This document shows, in pieces, positions 21,976 through 29,570 of a DNA stretch of 31,329 nucleotides. The notes beneath the pieces were generated by a model that saw only the letters and a program-made list of their open reading frames with translations, searched no databases and had not been told where the DNA came from. Positions within the stretch are counted from its first letter, which is position 1. The number at the start of each line of letters is the position of its first letter. The translations under genes and the position numbers were made by a program. Source of the stretch: a virus; the IMG/VR virus record IMGVR_UViG_3300025809_000075, positions 1-31,329 of that record. One strand, given 5' to 3'.

Positions 21976-22129
21976 CCCCGACTCACGTATCATCCGTAAA
22001 GCCGCAGAGAGCCTCAGAGAGACTAACATTGACCTCTCGATACCCCAAGCCATCCATCAGGCCAACATGGCCCTAGAGATGGTTAGAGACGCAGAGTATC
22101 GTGTCATGGATGAGGCTTACGACAACTAG
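21965..22129 (+). CDS. Small helical protein, 54 residues
   Basis: ATG 21965 after GAAAGGAAGCGTA. Two predicted helices with alternating charges (ArgLysAlaAlaGluSerLeuArgGlu and AsnMetAlaLeuGluMetValArg). No family recognised. Last small gene before the DNA polymerase. Confidence 0.5.
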   Translation: MKVSPDSRIIRKAAESLRETNIDLSIPQAIHQANMALEMVRDAEYRVMDEAYDN

Positions 22130-22158
22130 AAACTCGAACTAATAAGCTAGGAAACCTT

Positions 22159-23955
22159 ATGAAATTAGTATTCGATATCGAGGCCAACGGTCTCTTAACA
22201 ACAGTATCTAAGTTCCACTGTGCTGGTGCTTTAGATGTAGAAACAGGAAATGAGTATTGGTTTAGACCTCATCAACTACAAGAGTTCTTAGACCTCCTTG
22301 ACTCCGCTAAAGTAATCATTGCTCATAACGCTTATGGCTATGACGTAGAGGCTCTCCGGATTTTATCTGGTGGGTCTTGGACTCCCAAGGCCACAGTACA
22401 ATGTACCAAGGTTATGTCTCAGATGCTTAACTATCGCCGCTTCGGCTTCGGTCACTCACTCAAACAATGGGGTGAAGCTTTCGGAGACCAGAAGGGCGAC
22501 TATAACGGTGGCTGGGAAGAGTTCAATGAGGATATGTTTGAATACATGAAACAAGATGTTCGTCTTGGTGCTCGTGTTTATAACCACCTCATGCAAGAAG
22601 TAAAGAACTATATTGCCTCTAGTAACTCCAAAGGTATTCTCAAGGCTTTACGCTCTGAGATGCAGATGGACCACATCATGGTTAAGCAGAACCGAAATGG
22701 TTGGTTGTTTAACTCGATGGAGGCTACTCAACTACTAACTACTGTGGAAGAAAAAATGAGGTCTATTGAGGACTTTATTAATCCACAACTACCAGCAAGA
22801 TTAAGAAAGGTAGACAATGAACCGAAATCACCGAAGTTCACAAAGGCCGGAAAACCTGCTGCATGGATGCGTAAATGGTTTGAGCTTAGCGATGAGTGCA
22901 TGGTTGATGATTGCCCTGTCTGGGGAGAATTCAGCCGTATTGAATTTATTGATGGCGACGTGGGTAATACTGACACTGTTAAACGCCTTCTATATTCTTT
23001 GGGATGGAAGCCAGATGAATGGAACTGGAAGAGGATTGACGGGAAGTTTGTCAAGGTCTCACCCAAACTATCAGATAGCTCCTTGGAAGGACTCGGAGAT
23101 GTAGGTAAGGCTCTTATGGAGTACTATACTCTACGCTCTCGTCACTCTATTATCAAGGGTTGGTTTGAACATATCGATAGTAATAGCCGTTTACATGGCG
23201 ATGTGTTTAATATCGGTACACCTACATTCCGACAGACCCACAAGATTATTGCTAACTTGCCTTCGGGTAAAGCAGTATTAGGTCCAGAGGTACGTAAGTT
23301 GTTTGTAGCCAAAGATGGTTATAAGCTAGTCTCTGCTGACTCTGCAGCTTGTCAGCTACGTCTCTTGGCTCACTTCATGAAGAATGAAGAGTTTACTAGA
23401 GAGATACTTGATGGTGATATCCACCAGAAGAATGCTGACATCCTTGGCTGTGACCGTCCTACGGCTAAGCCCTTTATCTTCGCCTTCTTGTATGGCGCAG
23501 GTGGTAAGAAGCTAGGCTCTATTCTCGGTGTATCTGAGAGAGAAGGTAATAAGAAGAAGAAACAATACCTAGAGTCCATTCCAGCCTTGAAGAAGCTAAT
23601 TAACAGTGTTCAACACATTGTTGAGGAGCAAGGCTACATCCCCGGTCTAGACGATAGACCTATCTATACAGAGTCTGCTCATAAGGCTCTTAACTACCTT
23701 ATTCAAGGTGCTGAAGCTGTTGTAATGAAGTACACTATCATTATGATTGAAGAAGAACTTGAGAAAGCTGGCCTAGATGCCTCTATCCTGTTATTCTACC
23801 ACGATGAAGTTACATACGAGGTTAAAGAAGAACAGGCTGAACAAGCAAGAGAAATTATCATGCGTTGTTTTGAAGAAGCACCTAAAGCTCTAGGTGTAGA
23901 TATCATGACATGCGGAGATTGTAACATTGGAGATGACTACTATGACGTTCACTAA
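22159..23955 (+). CDS. DNA polymerase I family (family A), T7 gp5-like
   Basis: 598 residues (T7 gp5 has 704), after TAGGAAACCTT. The N-terminal 3'-5' proofreading exonuclease opens PheAspIleGluAlaAsnGlyLeu, with later HisAsnAlaTyrGlyTyrAspValGluAla. Polymerase motif A is SerAlaAspSerAlaAlaCysGlnLeuArg, with catalytic Asp394. The steric-gate Glu of T7 (E480) and Pol I (E710) is Gln399 here. Motif B is Arg433-x3-Lys437-x3-Phe441-x3-Tyr445-Gly, so the dideoxy-selectivity site is Phe, as in E. coli Pol I F762, not Tyr as in T7. Motif C is TyrHisAspGlu (H548, D549, E550). It replicates the genome with the primase-helicase and SSB. Confidence 0.95.
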   Translation: MKLVFDIEANGLLTTVSKFHCAGALDVETGNEYWFRPHQLQEFLDLLDSAKVIIAHNAYGYDVEALRILSGGSWTPKATVQCTKVMSQMLNYRRFGFGHSLKQWGEAFGDQKGDYNGGWEEFNEDMFEYMKQDVRLGARVYNHLMQEVKNYIASSNSKGILKALRSEMQMDHIMVKQNRNGWLFNSMEATQLLTTVEEKMRSIEDFINPQLPARLRKVDNEPKSPKFTKAGKPAAWMRKWFELSDECMVDDCPVWGEFSRIEFIDGDVGNTDTVKRLLYSLGWKPDEWNWKRIDGKFVKVSPKLSDSSLEGLGDVGKALMEYYTLRSRHSIIKGWFEHIDSNSRLHGDVFNIGTPTFRQTHKIIANLPSGKAVLGPEVRKLFVAKDGYKLVSADSAACQLRLLAHFMKNEEFTREILDGDIHQKNADILGCDRPTAKPFIFAFLYGAGGKKLGSILGVSEREGNKKKKQYLESIPALKKLINSVQHIVEEQGYIPGLDDRPIYTESAHKALNYLIQGAEAVVMKYTIIMIEEELEKAGLDASILLFYHDEVTYEVKEEQAEQAREIIMRCFEEAPKALGVDIMTCGDCNIGDDYYDVH

Positions 23956-24373
23956 ACTTATCAACAACAGCGTAATATTCTCAATCGACAACGCTTGGGA
24001 TGTTCATATCCTAGCCAAGTTCATGCGTCACATTGACACTAAGCGTGTGATGGGTGAGATGCAGAAAGAAATGCTCGTATGTAGCGGCATGTGGAATGGG
24101 CAACAAGAACTGTCTTTCTATATGGACTATAACGACTTCTTTACCCATGTAGCTAACTCTGGCTATGTGGATGAGCAAGAATGCTTCATGATTGTTAACC
24201 CAGTCAAGCCTAACCAACCTCATCGTAAACAAGCAGCCTTGTTATATCGTTGTGGTAATCAGGAACTATTGGGTAGCTTCACAGAAGTATCTCGGAAAGA
24301 AGCAGAGGCTAACAACAGCTATACTTACTTCTACAAACACGACTTGTATTTCATTGCTGGAGAGGAAGAATAA
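23942..24373 (+). CDS. Conserved phage protein, unknown
   Basis: 143 residues from ATG 23942, inside the polymerase 3' end, with GGAG 10 bases upstream. Mixed alpha/beta sequence with three Cys and many aromatic residues (GluLeuSerPheTyrMetAspTyrAsnAspPhePhe, AsnSerTyrThrTyrPheTyr). No catalytic motif recognised. Coupling to the polymerase suggests a replication-linked role. Confidence 0.55.
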   Translation: MTFTKLINNSVIFSIDNAWDVHILAKFMRHIDTKRVMGEMQKEMLVCSGMWNGQQELSFYMDYNDFFTHVANSGYVDEQECFMIVNPVKPNQPHRKQAALLYRCGNQELLGSFTEVSRKEAEANNSYTYFYKHDLYFIAGEEE

Positions 24374-24597
24374 TGGAATTTACTCGTATGGAAAAGCGCA
24401 TGTATCAATTAGAGCTGGAAGTCGAGAGGCTAACCAAGCTACTTGATGTCATCTGTGAAGACCATAGTATACGACACGCTATTGCTGTTCATGAGATGAG
24501 CAAAGGTAAACAGGAGGTCGTAGATGGACCAACAACTAAGTATGAACTTTCAGAGTTTGCCAAAGCCAACTATGGCAGAGGATACTCGGAGTACTGA
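24373..24597 (+). CDS. Small protein with N-terminal coiled coil
   Basis: 74 residues; the start overlaps the previous stop (TAATG). Residues 5-26 form a heptad pattern (MetTyrGlnLeuGluLeuGluValGluArgLeuThrLysLeuLeu), likely a dimer helix. The last 74 bases overlap the next gene in another frame. Unknown. Confidence 0.5.
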   Translation: MEFTRMEKRMYQLELEVERLTKLLDVICEDHSIRHAIAVHEMSKGKQEVVDGPTTKYELSEFAKANYGRGYSEY

Positions 24598-24850
24598 ATA
24601 CCAAAGGCGGTTACGGATACGTTTATCTGTAGCTGCCTACGCCTATGAGTATGAGAATGATAGTGTCATGTCTGATGCTGAATACGATAGGTTATCTTTG
24701 TTAGTCGATACTTCTATTTCTACTAAGAATAGAAAGATGGACAACTACTTTAAAAAGAGATTTAACCCTGACACTGGTCAGTGGATTAGGTTTCATCCCG
24801 ATAAACCCGGTCTAGCTAACGCTTACCACAGATACTACAAGGAGAAATAA
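24524..24850 (+). CDS. Small protein resembling the Ia segment of NAD-dependent DNA ligases
   Basis: 108 residues from ATG 24524 after a near-perfect AGGAGG site. The segment AlaTyrAlaTyrGluTyrGluAsnAspSerValMetSerAspAlaGluTyrAsp matches the YxxxxxPxxSDxEYDxL pattern of the ligase Ia domain that binds nicotinamide mononucleotide. No adenylation domain follows, so it is not a ligase itself. A C-terminal block reads AsnProAspThrGlyGlnTrpIleArgPheHisPro. The resemblance may only reflect a helical motif shared with uncharacterised phage proteins. Confidence 0.5.
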   Translation: MDQQLSMNFQSLPKPTMAEDTRSTEYQRRLRIRLSVAAYAYEYENDSVMSDAEYDRLSLLVDTSISTKNRKMDNYFKKRFNPDTGQWIRFHPDKPGLANAYHRYYKEK

Positions 24851-24851
24851 A

Positions 24852-25085
24852 ATGTACGCACCAGAACAGAACATTGGAATCTCAGGTTGGTTTGAAACTG
24901 AGTATGGGGTAGACTTTGTTGAAATTAGAAGTGCCGAAGGTCTAGATGACCTTGTGGGACAACTATTAGAAGACTACGGTGATGACATCGTAGGTGTAGA
25001 CCTTGAACTAGACGGTGAGTACTCAGATGGCTCACCAATCGACGAAGACTATGTAATTGGAACAGCTTTAGAAGAGGCACAATAA
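24852..25085 (+). CDS. Acidic protein, 77 residues
   Basis: One base after the previous stop, with AAGGAGAAATAAA upstream. About one third Asp and Glu (LeuGluAspTyrGlyAspAspIleValGlyValAspLeuGluLeuAsp). No family recognised. One of several highly acidic small genes in this block. Confidence 0.55.
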   Translation: MYAPEQNIGISGWFETEYGVDFVEIRSAEGLDDLVGQLLEDYGDDIVGVDLELDGEYSDGSPIDEDYVIGTALEEAQ

Positions 25086-25086
25086 T

Positions 25087-25491
25087 ATGTTTATAGCAGT
25101 AGAAGAAAACATCCGCATCGAGTTTGACCGTTTCTATTCAGCAGTTAAGTTTCATAACATGGAACTACCTGAAGGTCTCCGTGACTTGTTAGAAACACTT
25201 GAGGATAACGTCATTAATGAGTATGATAACCAAGCTATGGAAATCCAAGAAGAGTCTTGGGATGAGGGTTACGCTGAAGGCAGGGACCACGGTCGTGACG
25301 AAGGCTTTGACGATGGCTTTGAGAGCGGCAGCGACCACGGTTATGATTTAGGTCATTCTGATGGTAAAGAAGTAGGCTACGATGATGGCTACTCAGAAGG
25401 TTTAGACCAAGGTCATGCAGATGGTCACAATATAAGCTACGAAGAAGGCTTTAAAGGTGGGTATGAGCAAGCGAATATCGACAATGAGTGA
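25087..25491 (+). CDS. Gly-x3 tetrapeptide repeat protein (Yae1-like deca-GX3 pattern)
   Basis: 134 residues. Residues 1-55 are an acidic helical head. From residue 61 to 128 the protein is built from 17 consecutive tetrads in which Gly occupies the first position in 16; Ser117 is the only exception. Second positions are mainly Tyr, Phe, His or Arg; third and fourth are mostly Asp, Glu, Ser, Gln or His. Gly every fourth residue recalls the GX3 repeats of Yae1/Lto1, which form helices. The coding DNA is 12-base periodic at 25267-25470. It could be a helical scaffold, and the Asp/His content suggests metal binding. Function unknown. Confidence 0.6.
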   Translation: MFIAVEENIRIEFDRFYSAVKFHNMELPEGLRDLLETLEDNVINEYDNQAMEIQEESWDEGYAEGRDHGRDEGFDDGFESGSDHGYDLGHSDGKEVGYDDGYSEGLDQGHADGHNISYEEGFKGGYEQANIDNE

Positions 25492-25627
25492 GTTGGAACG
25501 CTTCTTAAACGAAATCGGTGTAGTAGATAACTATGTCGAAGAACCTGTAGTAGATGAACGGGCTTACTATCTTGTTCAAGGCTACTACAATGACCCACGA
25601 AACGAAAATGGAAAGGTACCCTTCTAA
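25463..25627 (+). CDS. Small acidic protein, 54 residues
   Basis: ATG 25463 lies inside the end of the repeat gene, with AAAGGTGGGT upstream; ATG 25484 is an alternative. Middle part is acidic (TyrValGluGluProValValAspGluArg), end is TyrAsnAspProArgAsnGluAsnGlyLysValProPhe. The stop overlaps the next start (TAATG). Unknown. Confidence 0.5.
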   Translation: MSKRISTMSELERFLNEIGVVDNYVEEPVVDERAYYLVQGYYNDPRNENGKVPF

Positions 25628-25848
25628 TGTTTACAGTAGAACACGAACCAGACTTTACAGTGGTAACAACTCTCGACCAAGGTGGGGAGCATGAAGACGT
25701 TGAAGTTATCTTAGATGATGAAGATATTGTGATACGTCAGTTTAATGAAGACATGGGTTGTTATGACCTAATCAACATGAGCTTTCAACAGTTCAAAGAC
25801 ATCATTGCTTCCATGGAAAAAGGTCAAGGAGCATACTATGCAGAGTGA
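25627..25848 (+). CDS. Acidic protein, 73 residues
   Basis: Coupled to the previous gene. Asp/Glu-rich beta-like sequence (AspValGluValIleLeuAspAspGluAspIleValIle). Overlaps the MazG gene start by 11 bases. No family recognised. Confidence 0.5.
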   Translation: MFTVEHEPDFTVVTTLDQGGEHEDVEVILDDEDIVIRQFNEDMGCYDLINMSFQQFKDIIASMEKGQGAYYAE

Positions 25849-26104
25849 ACTATACGAGAGACTAGCACTAGACTTCTTTAGCCCCGGACACAGGAATCAC
25901 GAGAGACTCGCAGAGGGGCTCATAGAAGAGGCTAACGAAGTTTTGGAGGCCCAGAATAACGAAACTCGTTCTGAGCTTCTAAACGAGCTAGGTGACGTTC
26001 TCTGGTATATCACTATCATGGCTAACCAAGAGGGTTCCTCACTAGAAGAACTTATGAAAATGAATTACTACAAACTAGAGGAAAGGGCGATGAATGGGAA
26101 GTAA
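25838..26104 (+). CDS. MazG-like nucleotide pyrophosphohydrolase
   Basis: 88 residues from ATG 25838 after AAGGAGCATACT; the earlier codon at 25805 lies in the previous gene. The metal-binding pattern is clear: GluGluAlaAsnGluVal in helix one and AsnGluLeuGlyAspValLeuTrpTyr in helix two (EExxE...ExxD). These enzymes cleave NTPs, dNTPs or (p)ppGpp to monophosphates. Phage versions are proposed to lower host stress signalling or purge unusual dNTPs. Overlaps the dCMP deaminase gene by 11 bases. Confidence 0.8.
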   Translation: MQSELYERLALDFFSPGHRNHERLAEGLIEEANEVLEAQNNETRSELLNELGDVLWYITIMANQEGSSLEELMKMNYYKLEERAMNGK

Positions 26105-26513
26105 CACATGGGACGGAATGTTCATGGCAATGGCACATGCTGCTGCCCTTCAATCCAAAGCAACTAAACTAAAAGTCGGCGCTGTTGCCGTTAACGATGG
26201 AAATGTAATAGGAGTAGGTATAAATGGCACACCAACAGGATGGTATACTAACGAAGATATCGACCCAGCTACGGGAAGCACAGCAGACTGTGTCCTCCAC
26301 GCTGAAGAAAACCTCGTCTCTAAACTGGCAAAATCAGGCGCTGGTAGCGATGGAGCTACTCTTTTCTGCACTACTGCTCCTTGTATTAAGTGCAGTCGTC
26401 TCATTGTACAGTCTGGGTTTAGCAGGGTGGTCTATGATTCAGACTATAAGACAGAAGATGGGCTAGAACTATGCCGAAGATTAGGGCTAGAAGTCCATAA
26501 ACATAAGGGATAA
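26094..26513 (+). CDS. Deoxycytidylate (dCMP) deaminase
   Basis: 139 residues. The zinc site is complete: His69-Ala-Glu71 supplies a ligand and the proton-shuttle Glu, and Cys97-Ile-Lys-Cys100 the other two ligands. The N-terminal TrpAspGlyMetPheMetAlaMetAlaHis and the AsnGlyThrProThrGlyTrp substrate loop fit the ComEB / T4 cd family. It converts dCMP to dUMP for thymidylate synthesis. It forms a group with MazG upstream and the NDT-like and RNR genes elsewhere in the window. Confidence 0.88.
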   Translation: MGSNTWDGMFMAMAHAAALQSKATKLKVGAVAVNDGNVIGVGINGTPTGWYTNEDIDPATGSTADCVLHAEENLVSKLAKSGAGSDGATLFCTTAPCIKCSRLIVQSGFSRVVYDSDYKTEDGLELCRRLGLEVHKHKG

Positions 26514-26515
26514 AA

Positions 26516-26541
26516 TAGGGCGGAATAATGACCAAAGTCAT
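26516..26541 (+). promoter_or_regulatory. Middle promoter / leader element, copy 2
   Basis: TAGGGCGGAATAATGAC (26516-26532) is identical to 19065-19081. Here the end forms ATGAC (26528-26532) with GTCAT (26537-26541), loop CAAA: a hairpin of the same size as in copy 1 but with different 3' sequence. It lies in the gap before the exonuclease gene. Confidence 0.6.
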
Positions 26542-26566
26542 CCCAGAATTATAAGGAACTATAAGT

Positions 26567-27289
26567 ATGACTATAGCTATCATAGATGGTGATGTTCTTG
26601 TATATATGTCTATATGGAAGACCGAATCACTAGAAGAAGCAAAGAAGAAGTTCATGGAACACCTTAATGATGTTCAGAATAGCTTGTTCACAAAAGACTA
26701 CGTCATGGCCATTGGTGGTCCTGATAACTTTCGAGTAGACCTTTTCCCTGACTATAAGGGGAATCGGAAGAAAGCCAAAGATACTAGACCTGAGTGGTTT
26801 GGTGACTTGAAGTCTTGGGCAAGTAACTTAGAAGGCTCTGTTGAGTCTGATAACTGTGAAGCTGATGATTTAGTCCGTGTATGGGCTTTAGAATGTGATA
26901 AGGCAGGTATTAACCGTTGTGTTGTATCTGTTGATAAAGACTTGGATTGTATTCCAGGTTCACATTATAACCCTCGCACTAAGGCTATTTATCAGGTGTG
27001 TGAAGAATACGCAGAACGGTTCTATTGGCAGCAAGTACTAACAGGGGATAGTGTTGATAACATCCCCGGCTTGTGGAAGGTAGGGCCAGTAAAAGCTAAG
27101 AAGATTCTTGCTGATGCATGGACTCATAGTGAGTTGATTGCTGCAGTATGCCGTGCGTACCATGATGCTTATGAGGACGAAGGCTATGCCTACCTCTTGG
27201 CTAACGGACGCCTAATCCACATCTGGAGAAAAATTGATGACCACTTCAAAGTTGACAAAGAAGTATACGAAGCAGCTATCAAAGGATGA
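26567..27289 (+). CDS. 5'-3' exonuclease / flap endonuclease
   Basis: 240 residues after ATAAGGAACTATAAGT. FEN-family motifs: IleIleAspGlyAsp (5-9), a central PheProAspTyrLysGlyAsnArgLysLys, Cys-Glu98-Ala-Asp100-Asp101, SerValAspLysAspLeuAsp and GlyAspSerValAspAsnIlePro, followed by a helix-hairpin-helix (GlyProValLysAlaLysLysIleLeu). It would remove primers and flaps and degrade host DNA, like T7 gp6 or the N-domain of Pol I, which is missing from the family A polymerase here. Its 3' end overlaps the next gene by 53 bases. Confidence 0.9.
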   Translation: MTIAIIDGDVLVYMSIWKTESLEEAKKKFMEHLNDVQNSLFTKDYVMAIGGPDNFRVDLFPDYKGNRKKAKDTRPEWFGDLKSWASNLEGSVESDNCEADDLVRVWALECDKAGINRCVVSVDKDLDCIPGSHYNPRTKAIYQVCEEYAERFYWQQVLTGDSVDNIPGLWKVGPVKAKKILADAWTHSELIAAVCRAYHDAYEDEGYAYLLANGRLIHIWRKIDDHFKVDKEVYEAAIKG

Positions 27290-27734
27290 AATAGGTCATT
27301 GGGATTGTAAGTTTAAGTTTAATCCCTGTGATGTATTTGGTTTCTTGTACTGCATTCACAATACGGTTACTGGACAGTTCTACTGGGGTAAGAAGCAATT
27401 CTTCCACGGTGGCAAAAAGAAGTCTAAGACCTATGGTAAAGAAATGACTTGGCGGACCTACACGGGTTCGTCTATCCACCTTAAGTCTGACATTTCTAAG
27501 TATGGGCATGATAAGTTTACCTTTGAGATTGTAGATGTATATAATACTAAGGGTGGCCTTTATTATGCAGAAGCCTATGCTCAGATGGTCTCTGAGTCTA
27601 TGACTGAGTACTTGGATGATGGTAAGACCCCTCGATTCTATAACAGACAGATTGCTGCTATTAGGTTTGTCCCTAAAGAAGCTGTGTCTGATAAGACTCG
27701 TAAGTTTATCAAATCACTGAAAAGGAAATACTAA
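27237..27734 (+). CDS. GIY-YIG-like (Seg-type) putative homing endonuclease
   Basis: 165 residues from ATG 27237, inside the exonuclease 3' end, with TGGAGAAA upstream. The signature GlyPheLeuTyrCysIleHis...GlyGlnPheTyrTrpGlyLysLysGlnPhe corresponds to the two strands of GIY-YIG, in the variant where the second triad reads Tyr-x-Gly-Lys-Lys. It is followed by a basic run, then TrpArgThrTyrThrGlySerSer and a helix with AspIleSerLysTyrGly. This is the standard form of free-standing phage endonucleases. It sits between two replication genes, a common insertion site. Its first 18 codons overlap the exonuclease, so it may have trimmed or replaced the native gene end. Confidence 0.65.
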   Translation: MTTSKLTKKYTKQLSKDEIGHWDCKFKFNPCDVFGFLYCIHNTVTGQFYWGKKQFFHGGKKKSKTYGKEMTWRTYTGSSIHLKSDISKYGHDKFTFEIVDVYNTKGGLYYAEAYAQMVSESMTEYLDDGKTPRFYNRQIAAIRFVPKEAVSDKTRKFIKSLKRKY

Positions 27735-27907
27735 TGAGACAATTAGCAATTATGTTATACGTACTATCGTTGGCGTCAGCGGTCTTTGGATTGTTGGGTG
27801 CTGTCGATGTAATTGAGTTTAACTTCTTTGCTGCAGTGTTCCTATTCTTACTGTTCAAAGAAATATCTGAATTAGCAATGGCCTACTCATTAGCTTTGGA
27901 GGACTAG
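27734..27907 (+). CDS. Small membrane protein, 57 residues
   Basis: ATG 27734 overlaps the previous stop, after AAAGGAAATACT. Two hydrophobic stretches (about 4-24 and 30-43) followed by a short charged end. Unknown; it lies alone among replication genes. A holin role is possible but unsupported. Confidence 0.55.
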   Translation: MRQLAIMLYVLSLASAVFGLLGAVDVIEFNFFAAVFLFLLFKEISELAMAYSLALED

Positions 27908-27908
27908 C

Positions 27909-29570
27909 ATGGGTCGCATTGTAACTAAGAACCAACCCTGTGATGCATGTGGAAGCTCTGACGCTAGACAAATCTACGATGATGGTTCTAGTCATTGCTT
28001 CTCATGCCGCAAATCAACACCAGCACCTAGAGAGGGTATTACTGTGATTAAGAATGACACAGACTTCGAACCCGTCTCTTGGGGTCCAAGTCTTACTGAA
28101 ATAAAAGAAGACTTCCCCAGCCGGGGTTTTAAAGAAAGAAACATCTTTAAGCAGGTATCTCAACACTACGGTGTTAAGGTATCCTATGATATCGATGGTA
28201 ACATTGACAGTCACTACTATCCTTACTATAGTGATGATAATCTGGCTGGCTATAAAATAAGAAAGCTTCCAAAAGAATTTACCTCTGCAGGTAAAGTCCG
28301 TGGTGGTTTGTTCGGACAACAGTTATTTAATGGTGGCAAGCGCCTAGTAATTACTGAAGGTGAGCTTGATGCTATGGCTGTACAATCAGCATGGTATAAG
28401 CGTTACAAGACCTTCTATCCTGTTGTATCACTTCGTTCTGCTTCTTCTATTAAAGACTTGATTGAAGAGCGTGAGTGGATTAGAAACTTTGACGAAGTAA
28501 TCCTATGGCTTGATAATGATGACGCTGGTCGTGAAGCAACGAAAGAAGCTGCTCGTATCATCGGTTATGATAAAGTTAAGGTTGCTAAGTCAACTGAGAA
28601 AGACGCATCTGACCTCTGGATTAAAGACCCTGACCGGGTTCTTAAGACAGTATATGATGCTACGGACTACACCCCTGCAGGTATTCTTACTAAAGAAGAC
28701 TTGTGGACACAACTATCAGAGTACAATGAACTTGAATCTATTCCTTATCCAGACTTCATGGGGGGTTTAAATGATAAACTCAAAGGTATGCGCTTCGGTG
28801 AAATCACTCTATGGACATCCGGTACAGGCTCCGGTAAGTCAACACTCTTACGTGAAATCGCAGTCCACTTACTTAATACCACAGATGACAAAGTCGGAAT
28901 TGTCTCACTGGAAGAATCACCAGCGGAGACAGCAAGAAAGATGTCTGGCATGGCCCTTAACAGGAACCCAGCAGCAGAGGAAATACCTCTTGAAGAACTC
29001 AAGGTTGGATATGACCAACTATTCGGGGATGATAGAGTACTGGTGTTAGACCACCAAGGTTCTATCTCGGATGGTTCAATCATGGACTACCTAGAGTACA
29101 TGTGCCTATCAGGTGCTAAGTATTTGTTTGTTGACCACATTACTATTCTTGCTTCAGAGGGTGCTGATGGGTTAACAGGTAACGAAGCTATCGATAAGAT
29201 TATGAATGACTTGTTGCGTCTTGTTAAGAAGCACAATGTCTGGATTGGTCTGATTAGCCACTTGCGTAAGACAGATAACAAGGGTAAATCTTTCGAAGAA
29301 GGTAAACTACCATCTATGGATGATATCCGTGGCTCTGGTTCAATCAAACAAATCAGCATGGACATCATTGCCTTTGCTCGTAATGTGGGTAGCGGCGATG
29401 ACGTTGAAAGAAACACGATTAAAACAAAAGTCCTCAAATGTCGTTATACTGGTCTTACAGGCCCATCAGGAGCACTGTTATATGACTTTCCTACTGGAAG
29501 ACTCGCTAAAGGAAACGACTACGAAGAACAAGCCGAAGGACAATCTTCCGGACAATTCATGAGGGTATAA
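27909..29570 (+). CDS. Primase-helicase, T7 gp4-like
   Basis: 553 residues (T7 gp4A has 566). An N-terminal zinc ribbon has Cys11, Cys14, Cys30 and Cys33. The TOPRIM primase follows, with IleThrGlu150GlyGluLeuAspAla and TrpLeuAsp202AsnAspAspAla. The RecA-like helicase has Walker A GlyThrGlySerGlyLysSerThr (305-312), then GluGluSerProAlaGlu, Walker B-like LeuPheValAspHis, and GlySerGlySerIleLysGlnIle. The C-terminus is Gly/Gln/Ser-rich. It unwinds DNA and lays primers at the fork. Complete, with no missing catalytic residue noted. Confidence 0.95.
   Translation: MGRIVTKNQPCDACGSSDARQIYDDGSSHCFSCRKSTPAPREGITVIKNDTDFEPVSWGPSLTEIKEDFPSRGFKERNIFKQVSQHYGVKVSYDIDGNIDSHYYPYYSDDNLAGYKIRKLPKEFTSAGKVRGGLFGQQLFNGGKRLVITEGELDAMAVQSAWYKRYKTFYPVVSLRSASSIKDLIEEREWIRNFDEVILWLDNDDAGREATKEAARIIGYDKVKVAKSTEKDASDLWIKDPDRVLKTVYDATDYTPAGILTKEDLWTQLSEYNELESIPYPDFMGGLNDKLKGMRFGEITLWTSGTGSGKSTLLREIAVHLLNTTDDKVGIVSLEESPAETARKMSGMALNRNPAAEEIPLEELKVGYDQLFGDDRVLVLDHQGSISDGSIMDYLEYMCLSGAKYLFVDHITILASEGADGLTGNEAIDKIMNDLLRLVKKHNVWIGLISHLRKTDNKGKSFEEGKLPSMDDIRGSGSIKQISMDIIAFARNVGSGDDVERNTIKTKVLKCRYTGLTGPSGALLYDFPTGRLAKGNDYEEQAEGQSSGQFMRV

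Noticed and set aside
24524-24850. NAD-dependent DNA ligase
   Set aside because: Only an Ia-like segment is present; no adenylation Lys motif, OB fold, zinc finger or BRCT region.
25267-25470. CRISPR-like array suggested by 12-base periodicity
   Set aside because: The periodicity comes from Gly-x3 codons in an open reading frame; there are no identical repeats or spacers.
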